The translations under genes and the position numbers were made by a program. Shown here in pieces: positions 8,518 through 20,371 of a stretch of 64,000 nucleotides of DNA (position 1 is the first letter of the stretch; each line of letters begins with the position of its first letter). The DNA lies in the NCBI RefSeq assembly GCF_017744955.1, contig NZ_JAGIAG010000002.1, positions 124,001-188,000 on the forward strand, read 5' to 3'. Below the pieces are notes generated by a model. The model was given only the letters and a program-made list of their open reading frames with translations, was not told the origin of the DNA and searched no databases. This stretch comes from Dokdonella sp. GTDB lineage: Bacteria > Pseudomonadota > Gammaproteobacteria > Xanthomonadales > Rhodanobacteraceae.

Positions 8518-9959
8518 CAGTCGTCCGTCGCCGTCCAGGTGTAGCGCACCGCGTAGTCGAGCGTGGCCTTGCCACTGGCGGGCACGGCGACGCGGAATTC
8601 CAGCGTGTCCGGCGTCTGCTTGTCCGGCTTCTGGCTGGAGGAGATGAGACTCCAGGCGCGCCAGCGGTTCGGATGCTCGCGTACGGTGATCGTGCGCGCG
8701 TTCTCGCCGGAGTTGGTCAGCGTCACGCGGAAACTCTCGTTCATGTCACGTGCCGCCTTGTCGACGCTGAACGCCGTGCGTTCGCGCGCCGCCGACAGGT
8801 CGAAGGCGACGCCGAGGCCGAGGTTGACGTCGCGGCCCTTGGCGACGTCGCCGATGCGGTTTTCGCCGAGCAGTTCGGCGCGGCCGTCCTTGTCGCGCGT
8901 CAGCACGCGCAAATTGCCGCTCGGCAGGTTCTCGGCGGCGGTGAAGCGCAGCTGGCTCTGCACCGGTCCGCCGCCTTCGGCGCCGGCTTCCGGCTGCAGC
9001 AGGGGCTTGGGTGGGAACCAGGCGCCGCCGTTTTCGAACAGCCAGCGGCGTTCGCAGGCGAGTTCGCGGCTGCCGTACAACGGTACCTGGGTCACGCTGG
9101 CGTCGGGCAGGTCGAGATTGCCGTCGATCGCGTAGCTGCGGTAGTCGCCGAGCGAGGACTGTTCCGGCATGGCTTCCGGCGCGGCGTCCGCGGCCATCGA
9201 TTTCATCATCATCGCGCTGCGTGGCGCGCCGCCGTAGCGGGCGAAGTTCGGCGCACCGGCGACCAGCTTGAGCTTGGCGTTAGGGAAGTCGCGGCCGCTG
9301 CGGTTGGCGATGCTGGCGAGCGCGTCGAGCCGCAGCTTGCAGTCGCCGTCGAGCAGCAACGCGGAGTAGGCCGCGCGCCAGCCGAGGCCGCTGGTCGGAT
9401 AGGTCAGCGTCGCCGGCACGCTGCCGGCCTTGCCGTCGACGGCGACCTGCAGCGTGCTGCCGGGCAGGCCCGAACTGTCCGGGAACTGCACCGAGGCGTA
9501 TTCGCGCACGTAGCGCACCTGGCCGTCGTCGCCGCGCACGCCGAGGTTGCCGCCGTCGAGCGCGACCAGCACGCCTTCGGCGATCGTCGCGCCGGTGTCG
9601 CCGGAGACGCGCACGCGCTCGCCGCGATGCGCCGCCAGCGCGCCGCCGTCGCCGGCGGAGAGCACACGCTGGGCGAGGACGCGGCCGGCTCCGCCGAGGT
9701 CGATGGCGACCGCTTCGGTGTCGAGCATCGCCGGCAGGCCGCCGACGACGACGGTCTGGCGGCCGCCCGTGAGTTGAACGTTGCGTTGCTCGTGCACGAC
9801 GGCGTGACCATCCGCGACCGGCGCGTTGCCGGCGTCGAACAGCGCGTCGCCGTCGCTGCGGTAGATCGTCAGGGCGGGATCGGCGGCGGTGGCGGCAGTG
9901 CTGGCGATGGCGGTCATGGCGAGGACGGTCAAGGCGAGAGCGGGCGGGGAGTGACGCAT
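8517..9959 (-). CDS. DUF4139 domain protein, exported
   Basis: A 480-residue exported protein of the DUF4139 family. The ATG at 9959 gives a clean signal peptide (MRHSPPALALTVLAMTAIAS, cleavage near ATAADPA); an earlier in-frame ATG would add 37 residues without homology. The family layout is visible: an N-terminal domain of small beta segments (YRSDGDALFDAGNAPV...), the central LTYPTSGLGWRAAYSALL characteristic of the family, and the C-terminal KDGRAELLGENRIGDVAKG through DYAVRYTW. Function is unknown. Its stop overlaps the glycosidase start, indicating coupled expression. It diverges from the copper chaperone gene. Confidence 0.85.
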   Translation of the reverse strand: MRHSPPALALTVLAMTAIASTAATAADPALTIYRSDGDALFDAGNAPVADGHAVVHEQRNVQLTGGRQTVVVGGLPAMLDTEAVAIDLGGAGRVLAQRVLSAGDGGALAAHRGERVRVSGDTGATIAEGVLVALDGGNLGVRGDDGQVRYVREYASVQFPDSSGLPGSTLQVAVDGKAGSVPATLTYPTSGLGWRAAYSALLLDGDCKLRLDALASIANRSGRDFPNAKLKLVAGAPNFARYGGAPRSAMMMKSMAADAAPEAMPEQSSLGDYRSYAIDGNLDLPDASVTQVPLYGSRELACERRWLFENGGAWFPPKPLLQPEAGAEGGGPVQSQLRFTAAENLPSGNLRVLTRDKDGRAELLGENRIGDVAKGRDVNLGLGVAFDLSAARERTAFSVDKAARDMNESFRVTLTNSGENARTITVREHPNRWRAWSLISSSQKPDKQTPDTLEFRVAVPASGKATLDYAVRYTWTATDD

Positions 9960-10020
9960 GGTCGCATTCCGGTTGCGGGCGGGGGATGCGACTATCATAG
10001 CCACGACTCCGGAGGATACG

Positions 10021-10482
10021 ATGCGTCGATTGTCAGCATTTCTTGCCGCGATGCTCGCTGTCGCGGGCACTGCGCGGGCCGAGGGCAGGCTGGTCGTCAG
10101 CGAAGCCTGGATCCGCGAAGCGCCGCCGGGCGCGACGATGCTGGCCGGCTACGCCAAGCTGAGCAACGACGGCGACGCGCCGATCAGCGTGCTGACCGCG
10201 CAGAGCGACGCGTTCCGCTCGGCCTCGCTGCACGAGACCGTGGTCGTGGACGGGGTTTCGCGCATGCGCGAACTGCATCGGCTCGATCTCGCGCCGGGCG
10301 CAAGCGTGGCGCTGGCGCCGGGCGGCAGGCATCTGATGCTGATGCATCCGCGCAACGAGGTGCATGCCGGCGACAAGGTCGAGGTGCGCTTCCTTCTCAG
10401 CGACGGCGCGCGCGTGGAGACGTCCTTCGAGGTGACCGCGGCGGAATCCGACGAAGGTTCGGGCGCGCATCATCAGCATTGA
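10021..10482 (+). CDS. PCu(A)C copper chaperone
   Basis: A 153-residue periplasmic protein: signal peptide (to about residue 20, ARA) and a PCu(A)C domain. The copper site matches H-x10-M-x21-H-x-M exactly, with His71, Met82, His104 and Met106. A His-rich tail (GAHHQH) may hold extra metal. PCu(A)C proteins deliver Cu(I) to the CuA/CuB centres of cytochrome oxidase. The ATG follows CGGAGGATACG, a strong ribosome binding site. It stands alone, diverging from the DUF4139 gene. Confidence 0.93.
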   Translation: MRRLSAFLAAMLAVAGTARAEGRLVVSEAWIREAPPGATMLAGYAKLSNDGDAPISVLTAQSDAFRSASLHETVVVDGVSRMRELHRLDLAPGASVALAPGGRHLMLMHPRNEVHAGDKVEVRFLLSDGARVETSFEVTAAESDEGSGAHHQH

Positions 10483-10516
10483 ACCGCGCGGGGGCGGTTG
10501 TCGAGGCGAAGGGCTT

Positions 10517-10612
10517 TTGACGCGGATCAAAGCCGATCAAGGCGGATCAAAGACCAGAGATTGCTTCGGCTCTATTCGCGCCGATCTGTGTTGATCCGCG
10601 TCCGGCTTCCTC
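10517..10612. repeat. Second copy of the GACGCGGATCAAAG palindromic element
   Basis: The left arm TTGACGCGGATCAAAGCCGATC (10517-10538, split here only for description) is identical to the first 22 bases of the element at 5563. The right arm around 10590-10602 reads TTGATCCGCGTC, the complement of its start. This copy is more degenerate than the first: a partial extra unit (GGCGGATCAAAG) follows the left arm and another GATCCACGTCC follows the right. It lies between the converging copper chaperone and thioesterase genes. Confidence 0.75.
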
Positions 10613-10662
10613 TTCGCCCTGATCCACGTCCAGCTTGCGCTCTCCCGCCAGCGCCCGGCGAT

Positions 10663-11174
10663 CTACCCAGGCTCGCAAGCCGAGCGGATCGCCGCCGGCA
10701 GCGGCACCGAGCGTCCGCTGGTCGGATCGATCCAGACCATCACCACCTCGCCGTCGGCGTAGACGCAGTCGCGATCGCCGTCGGCGACGATGCGGTGCGC
10801 GATCGTCACCGACGAATTGCCGAGCCGCGTGGTCGCCAGTTCGACCACGATCCCCGCCGGCCAGCCGAGCTGGCGGCGGTAGTTCATGTGCGCCGAGGCC
10901 ACCACCGGCATCATCGTCTCGTCGAACCACGGGCCCTCGATCTGCGCCAGCCAGGCCAGGCGCGCCTCCTGCACGTAGACCAGATAGGCCGCGTTGTTGA
11001 CGTGGTTGAAGGCGTCGAGATCGCCCCAGCGCACCGACGAGGGAATCCGCGCGAACGGGTTCCATTGGGTGGCGGGCGTGGCGGTCGGTGCAGCCGTCGG
11101 CGTCGCTGCGGCGGCGGGCGCGACTTCGTCGCGTTTCGCGTCGCGCGGCTTGGCGCGTTTCCTGGCGGGCTTGT

Positions 11175-11178
<4 letters not shown>
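10663..11178 (-). CDS. Acyl-CoA thioesterase, 4HBT (YbgC/FcbC) type
   Basis: A 171-residue hot-dog thioesterase. The active-site helix is seen as [18 protein letters not shown] followed by YVQEAR, with the catalytic Asp in GDLD. No ATG or GTG precedes the domain; the only suitable start is a TTG at 11178 that overlaps the uvrA stop as TTGA. That gives an unusual leader of about 45 residues rich in Ala, Pro, Thr, Lys and Arg ([16 protein letters not shown] then APAAAATP). The overlap suggests translational coupling with uvrA. Substrate unknown; start codon moderately sure. Confidence 0.82.
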
Positions 11179-14045
<2,867 letters not shown>

Positions 14046-14158
14046 GACGCCGGAACATTGGGGGAAACCCTAACTATAACAACCGGGCGAACTTCGCGAA
14101 GATTCCAGACTGCGATCCTGTGCTCGCGCGCGGGACGAACGAGTGCCGAGGAAGATCG

Positions 14159-15835
14159 ATGCCGAACCTGTCGCGTGTGAATCGCATGGCCGCATGGGCC
14201 ACCGCCGTGTTGCTGTGCTCGTCCTCGGTGCTGGCCGCCCAGGCGGGCGGCGGCGAGAGCTGTCCGGTCGCCTCGCCGCAGTCCGCCGCGGCAGGGCTTG
14301 CTATGGCATCTGCCGCGCGCGCGCCGCGGCTCGGCGACGGCATCAGCGTGCGTTCGGAGAGCACCGGTCCGTACGATCCGCAGGCCGCCGCGGCGCGCCG
14401 CGAGGCCGAGCGGCGGACGTTCGAGCGCATTCTGGCTTCGCGCCCCGTCCTGCCGGCCTCGCCCGCGTTCGCGTTGTCGATCACGCCGCAGCAGCGCGAA
14501 TCGATCGAGCAGGGAACGGGCGGCGGCCGCCTGCGCGTCGGTACCGCGCTGGCGATCGGCCAGGGCGTCGACTTTTCGCGTCTGGACCGCGCTGCGTCCG
14601 CGCGGAGCGAACTCGAGTTCGCGCGCGGGACGCTGCGGGTGACGGCCGCGTCGGCGGTCTGGGAGGTCGAAGTGGCGTCGGCGCAGGCGAGCGCACTGCG
14701 CCTGCAGTTCGGCGAGGTTTCACTGGCGCCCGGCGTCGAGCTCTACGTCTACGACGAGAATGGCCGCGTCGTCGGTCCGTACACCGGCAACGGGCCGGAC
14801 GGCAGCGGCGGATTCTGGAGCAATTCGGTCTTCGGCGACCGCGTGCATGTGCACGTGCACGCGCCGGACCTTGCGTCGCTGCAGACGAGCCGCTTCACGC
14901 TGACGCAGGCGATGCATTTCGGCTCGCGCTATCGCCTCGCCGATCTCGCGCGACAGCGTTACGAGGTGGGCCCCTCTCCGGACCGCGACTTCTGCGGAAC
15001 GGCCGTGCCGACCTGCACGCTGGACGGCATGTGCGCGCTCCCATCGAATGCCGGGCTCGCCAATGCGGTCAAGGGCGTCGCGCATCTGCAGTACATGGAT
15101 GGCGCCGACGGGTTCATCTGCACCGGCACCTTGCTGAACACGATATTCGAAGGCCCGAGTTCGGAAGCGGGCACCGCGGCCGGCCGGCCGCTGTACCTGC
15201 TGACGGCGAACCATTGCATCTCCAACCAGACGAGCGCGGCGAGTCTGGAAGCCTACTTCAACTATCACACCGCCTCCTGCGGCGGGACGTGCCCGACCGC
15301 GGCCGATCTGGTCGAAGTGGACGGGGGAACCTTGCTGACCACCGGAGCGGCGCCGGCCCTTCCCGACTTCACCCTGCTGCGGCTGCCGGTGCCGCCGGTC
15401 GGCGCCGGGCTGATGCGGCTCGGCTGGACCTCGGAAACGGTCGGCGAGGGCTGGTATCTGATGCATCTCAGCCATCCGGAAGGCGCGCCGCTGGCCTACA
15501 GCCATCGCCGCGCGCGCCTGAACAACGTGGCCGTGCCGCACTGCACGGTGGCACCGGAGCCGACGTTCCTGTATTCCGGGCTCGCCGTGCCGACGAGCAA
15601 TCCGCCCGAATCCGCCGGTGCGGTCGCTTCCGGCAGCAGCGGCTCGGCCGCGCTCGCGTTCCTCGACGACTACTCCGACGTGCAGGTGGTCGGCCAATTG
15701 TTCGGCCATTGCCCCGGCGCCGGCGACGTCTGCGATGCGAACACGGATTCGACCGTCGACGGTTCGTTCCGAGTCGCCTTTCCCTACCTGCAGCGCTTCC
15801 TCGTGGATCGCATCTTCGCGAACGGATTCGACTAG
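14159..15835 (+). CDS. Secreted trypsin-fold serine protease, lysyl-endopeptidase type, with IFANGFD tail
   Basis: A 558-residue secreted protease. Signal peptide to about residue 28 (VLLCSSSVLAAQA), a long propeptide that includes the block ELYVYDENGRVVGPYTGNGP then GSGGFWSNSVFGD, and an S1 domain starting near FCGTAVPTC. The catalytic triad is read as His352 (LTANHCIS), Asp403 (LPDFTLLRL) and Ser494 (GSSGSA). The run HCISNQTSAASLEAYFNY and the Cys pattern match Achromobacter/Lysobacter lysyl endopeptidase. It ends in DRIFANGFD. GAGGA precedes the ATG. The neighbouring gene at 16120 is a paralogue; the 284-base gap between them holds only two short hairpins. Confidence 0.85.
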   Translation: MPNLSRVNRMAAWATAVLLCSSSVLAAQAGGGESCPVASPQSAAAGLAMASAARAPRLGDGISVRSESTGPYDPQAAAARREAERRTFERILASRPVLPASPAFALSITPQQRESIEQGTGGGRLRVGTALAIGQGVDFSRLDRAASARSELEFARGTLRVTAASAVWEVEVASAQASALRLQFGEVSLAPGVELYVYDENGRVVGPYTGNGPDGSGGFWSNSVFGDRVHVHVHAPDLASLQTSRFTLTQAMHFGSRYRLADLARQRYEVGPSPDRDFCGTAVPTCTLDGMCALPSNAGLANAVKGVAHLQYMDGADGFICTGTLLNTIFEGPSSEAGTAAGRPLYLLTANHCISNQTSAASLEAYFNYHTASCGGTCPTAADLVEVDGGTLLTTGAAPALPDFTLLRLPVPPVGAGLMRLGWTSETVGEGWYLMHLSHPEGAPLAYSHRRARLNNVAVPHCTVAPEPTFLYSGLAVPTSNPPESAGAVASGSSGSAALAFLDDYSDVQVVGQLFGHCPGAGDVCDANTDSTVDGSFRVAFPYLQRFLVDRIFANGFD

Positions 15836-16119
15836 ACGGAGTCGGTGGGACCGAACGGAACGCCGGCGCCGCGCACGAGCCACCGGTGTCGCGGGACGTT
15901 TCGACGACAGACGGGGACGAAGCGAAGACCCCCGCCCACGGTCGTGGGTGAGCCCGGAAAAATCGCCACTCTGCGCGCTGCGCCGATGCGCTCCTTCGCG
16001 GAGCGATGCGACGGATGACGCCTGTCGTCGCGCCGGCATGAGCCATTTCCTCGCGCCATTGCGAACCGTTCAAAGAGCCGCCGACGGCGGTTCGTCCGAT
16101 CTTGCAGGAGAACTCAAGC

Positions 16120-17886
16120 ATGTCCGTATTCCATTCGATCGCCCGGCTGCCGTTCGAGGCACTTCGTACCGGCGCTTCGATCACGAAATTCGTCCGCCGC
16201 GACCGTCCGCACTCGCTCGCCGGGCGGTTGTTCGCGCCGACGCCGCTGCGCGTCGGAGCCTTCCTCGCCGGGGCATTCGTTCTGTCGCCGGCCTTTGCTT
16301 CCGCCTTCAATGGTGATTCGCAGGCGCCAACCGCCTGTCCCGCCGCACCGCCGTCCAATCTCGCCGTGCTCGCGCCGGCTTGGGCGCCCGAGGACTTGCA
16401 GGACGGCGCGATGGTCGAGGGCGCCGCCAGCCCGCAGCAGGCCGCGGATGCCTTGGCGCAGGCGCGTACGGAGGAGCAGGCATCCTTCGCGCGCATCCTG
16501 AGCGAACGCTCCGCCGTGACGGTTCCGAATCCGGCGATCCTGGCGCTGTCGGCACGCCAGCGCGCGGAGCTCGACGCCGAGCCGGCGCCCGAGACCGCGG
16601 TTCCGAAGATCGGCACGGCGATCGACGTCGGTCAGGCGGTCGACTTCGCCGGCCTGGACGGCGCGAGACTGCGGCCGGGCGGGGAATCCGTGCACGGCGG
16701 CATCGCCGGGCGCACGGATCGCGGCAGCCTGGTGTGGGAGATGGCGGTGGCATCGCCCGACGCGAAGGCCCTGCGTCTGGAATTCGCCGATCTCGCGCTC
16801 GCGCCGGGCGTCGAGCTCTACGTCTACAACGAGGACGGTCAGGTCTGGGGACCGTACGGCGGCAGCGGGCCGGACGGCAACGGCGGGTTCTGGAGTCCGT
16901 CGCTGTTCGGCGATACGGCGCGCGTGCATCTGCGCGCCGACGATTCCGCGGCGCTGGCGGCGAGCCACTTCACGCTCTCGCGCGTGATGCACCTCGGCGC
17001 ACGCGTCGGTGCGTTGCAGGACCGCATCCGTGACCGGTATGCGGTCGGTCCGGTGCCGAACGACGTCAGCTTCTGCGGCGCGCAGGTTCCGGACTGCACG
17101 CAGAACGCGATGTGCTGGCTCGGTGCGAATCCCGGTCTCGCCGCGGCGGCCGATGCCGTCGCGCATCTGCAGTTCGTCAACGGCGGCAGCGCCTACATCT
17201 GCTCGGGCGCCTATCTGGCGCAGAGCGGCAACGCGCCGCAGCAGCCTTACCTGATGACGGCGAACCACTGCTTCTCGACGTCGGCCTCGGCCAATTCGCT
17301 GGAAGCATTCTTCAAGTTCCGCACCACCGCCTGCGACGGCGGCTGCGTGACTCGCGACGGGGTGCCGCGGGTCAACGGTGCGACCCTGCTCGCGACGGGC
17401 GCGATCCCGACCAGTGCGGATTTCACCCTCGTGCGCCTGTCCGGGTTCCCCGCCGGCGGCGCGCGCCTGCTCGGCTGGACCGCCGCGCAGGTGCCGGAAG
17501 GCGCCCAGCTCGCCCACCTGGGCCATCCGGCCGGTTCGCCGCTGGCTTTCAGCTACCGGTTGTACCGGTACAACAACGCCAGCCTGCCGCACGCTTCCGA
17601 CTGGGACGAGCCGACGTTCCTGTACTCCGGTCTCGCCTCGGCCAGCTCGGACTGGGCCGGCACCACCGCCGGCGGCAGCAGCGGCGGGCCGGCTCTGCTG
17701 CCGACCAGCGACGGAGGGGCATTGTTCGTCGGCCAGTTGACGGGCGCCGCCGGCATGCAGGACCCGGTGAACCGGTGCGACCCGAACGCCACCTCGACGG
17801 TGGACGGAGCCTATCGGGCGAGCTATCCGAGCGTCCGGCGCTTCGTCTACGATCGCATTTTCCGGGGCAGCTTCGAGACGCCGTAA
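16120..17886 (+). CDS. Secreted trypsin-fold serine protease, paralogue of the preceding gene, with IFRGSFETP tail
   Basis: A 588-residue protease with the same plan as its neighbour but a longer N-terminus (about 65 residues before the FASAFNG cleavage site, with the hydrophobic core at LRVGAFLAGAFVLSPAF). The propeptide block ELYVYNEDGQVWGPYGGSGP then GNGGFWSPSLFGD is nearly the same. The triad is His383 (TANHCFS), Asp434 (SADFTLVRL) and Ser521 (GGSSGGPA). The C-terminus reads DRIFRGSFETP, a diverged form of the GFE tail. AGGAG lies nine bases before the ATG. Tandem duplication followed by divergence is the simplest explanation. Confidence 0.85.
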   Translation: MSVFHSIARLPFEALRTGASITKFVRRDRPHSLAGRLFAPTPLRVGAFLAGAFVLSPAFASAFNGDSQAPTACPAAPPSNLAVLAPAWAPEDLQDGAMVEGAASPQQAADALAQARTEEQASFARILSERSAVTVPNPAILALSARQRAELDAEPAPETAVPKIGTAIDVGQAVDFAGLDGARLRPGGESVHGGIAGRTDRGSLVWEMAVASPDAKALRLEFADLALAPGVELYVYNEDGQVWGPYGGSGPDGNGGFWSPSLFGDTARVHLRADDSAALAASHFTLSRVMHLGARVGALQDRIRDRYAVGPVPNDVSFCGAQVPDCTQNAMCWLGANPGLAAAADAVAHLQFVNGGSAYICSGAYLAQSGNAPQQPYLMTANHCFSTSASANSLEAFFKFRTTACDGGCVTRDGVPRVNGATLLATGAIPTSADFTLVRLSGFPAGGARLLGWTAAQVPEGAQLAHLGHPAGSPLAFSYRLYRYNNASLPHASDWDEPTFLYSGLASASSDWAGTTAGGSSGGPALLPTSDGGALFVGQLTGAAGMQDPVNRCDPNATSTVDGAYRASYPSVRRFVYDRIFRGSFETP

Positions 17887-17899
17887 GTCCTGGGCGGCA

Positions 17900-17928
17900 T
17901 TGATTTTGTGTGTCCGACCCCCTAGAAT
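17900..17928 (+). promoter_or_regulatory. Sigma-70 promoter of rplU-rpmA
   Basis: TTGATT (17900-17905) and TAGAAT (17923-17928) are separated by 17 bases, giving a transcript start near 17935 and a leader of about 60 bases before rplU. Good spacing and hexamers, seen by eye. Confidence 0.7.
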
Positions 17929-17940
17929 CCGCGGTTCCCT

Positions 17941-17958
17941 GCGACCCCTACGGGTCGC
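17941..17958 (+). promoter_or_regulatory. Leader hairpin upstream of rplU
   Basis: GCGACCC (17941-17947) and GGGTCGC (17952-17958) form a seven-base-pair stem with a CTAC loop, just after the predicted transcript start and about 37 bases before the rplU ATG. It could be a 5' stabiliser or part of a ribosomal-protein leader; nothing in the sequence decides. Confidence 0.4.
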
Positions 17959-17994
17959 GGGGCGTTTCCAGAATAACTACAGAAGGCACGTTCC

Positions 17995-18315
17995 ATGTAC
18001 GCAATCATCGTCACCGGCGGTCGTCAGTACCGCGTGGCGCAGGGTGAGACCCTGCGCGTCGAGAAGCTCGCCGCCGACGTCGGCGCCGAGGTCAAGCTGG
18101 ATCAGGTTCTGCTGGTCGGAGAAGGCGACGGCGTCACCGTCGGCGCGCCGACCGTCGCCGGAGCGCTGGTCACGGCCAAGGTCGTCAAGCACGGCCGCGC
18201 GGAGAAGATCCGCATCGTCAAGTTCCGTCGCCGCAAGCACCATCGCAAGGAGACGGGACATCGTCAGCACTACACCGAAATCGAGATCGTCGGCATCACC
18301 GGCGCGGGCAAGTAA
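17995..18315 (+). CDS. rplU: 50S ribosomal protein L21
   Basis: A 106-residue L21 with the family start [14 protein letters not shown] and the conserved RNA-binding tail [20 protein letters not shown]. First gene of the rplU-rpmA pair, followed by rpmA after 11 bases. GAAGG precedes the ATG. Confidence 0.98.
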   Translation: MYAIIVTGGRQYRVAQGETLRVEKLAADVGAEVKLDQVLLVGEGDGVTVGAPTVAGALVTAKVVKHGRAEKIRIVKFRRRKHHRKETGHRQHYTEIEIVGITGAGK

Positions 18316-18326
18316 GGAGCACGGCA

Positions 18327-19854
<1,528 letters not shown>

Positions 19855-19882
19855 TCCTCTGCGAAGGCGACGGGAAGGCAAC

Positions 19883-19910
19883 AAAAAAGCCGGCTTGCGC
19901 CGGCTTTCTC
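19883..19910. terminator. Bidirectional terminator between obgE and rpsT
   Basis: GCCGGC (19889-19894) and GCCGGC (19899-19904) pair around TTGC, with six A on the left and TTTCTC on the right. It therefore serves both the plus-strand obgE transcript and the minus-strand rpsT transcript. Confidence 0.85.
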
Positions 19911-19931
19911 GTGAACGTGTCCGCCGCTCGA

Positions 19932-20195
19932 TTAGGCCAGGGCCTTGATATGCGCGGTCAGGCGGCTCTTGTGACGCGAAGCCTTGTTCTTGTGGATCAG
20001 GCCGCGGGAAGCGTAGCGGTCCATGACCGGCTCGGCGATCTTGTACGCGGCTTCGGCGCGGGCCTTGTCCTTCGCTTCGATCGCCTTGACGACGTTCTTG
20101 ATCGCGGTGCGAACCATCGAACGCGCGCTGGCGTTGCGCTGGCGGTGCTGCTCGGACTGGCGCGCACGCTTCTTCGCGGACTTGATGTTGGCCAA
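19932..20195 (-). CDS. rpsT: 30S ribosomal protein S20
   Basis: An 87-residue S20. The family N-terminus ([20 protein letters not shown]) begins right after a TTG at 20195; no ATG or GTG is available there. E. coli rpsT is also known to start with UUG, which limits its translation and takes part in autoregulation. CGGAG precedes the TTG. The C-terminus [20 protein letters not shown] is typical. It is divergent from murJ and shares the terminator with obgE. Confidence 0.96.
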   Translation of the reverse strand: MANIKSAKKRARQSEQHRQRNASARSMVRTAIKNVVKAIEAKDKARAEAAYKIAEPVMDRYASRGLIHKNKASRHKSRLTAHIKALA

Positions 20196-20371
20196 GGGAT
20201 GACTCCGGGAGATGGGTTGTTCGGAAAAAGACTGCAAATTATGCCGGCAGCCGCTTATGCCGTCAATCACTTAGGCGCGGCCCGGCCGTCGACCGAACGG
20301 CCGGACCGCGCAAGCCGCGCGCCGGCGGGAATCCGCCGGTTTTGCCGCCTTCCCCAATCCCGGCTTTGCGC

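Noticed and set aside
9958..10020. Earlier ATG at 9958 for the copper chaperone
   Set aside because: It would place 21 polar residues before a normal signal peptide, while the ATG at 10021 has GGAGG at good spacing.
14046..14158. LexA/SOS box between uvrA and the protease gene
   Set aside because: No CTGT-N8-ACAG or Xanthomonas-type TTAGTA palindrome is present. The only palindrome (CTTCGCGAAG, 14092-14101) does not match.
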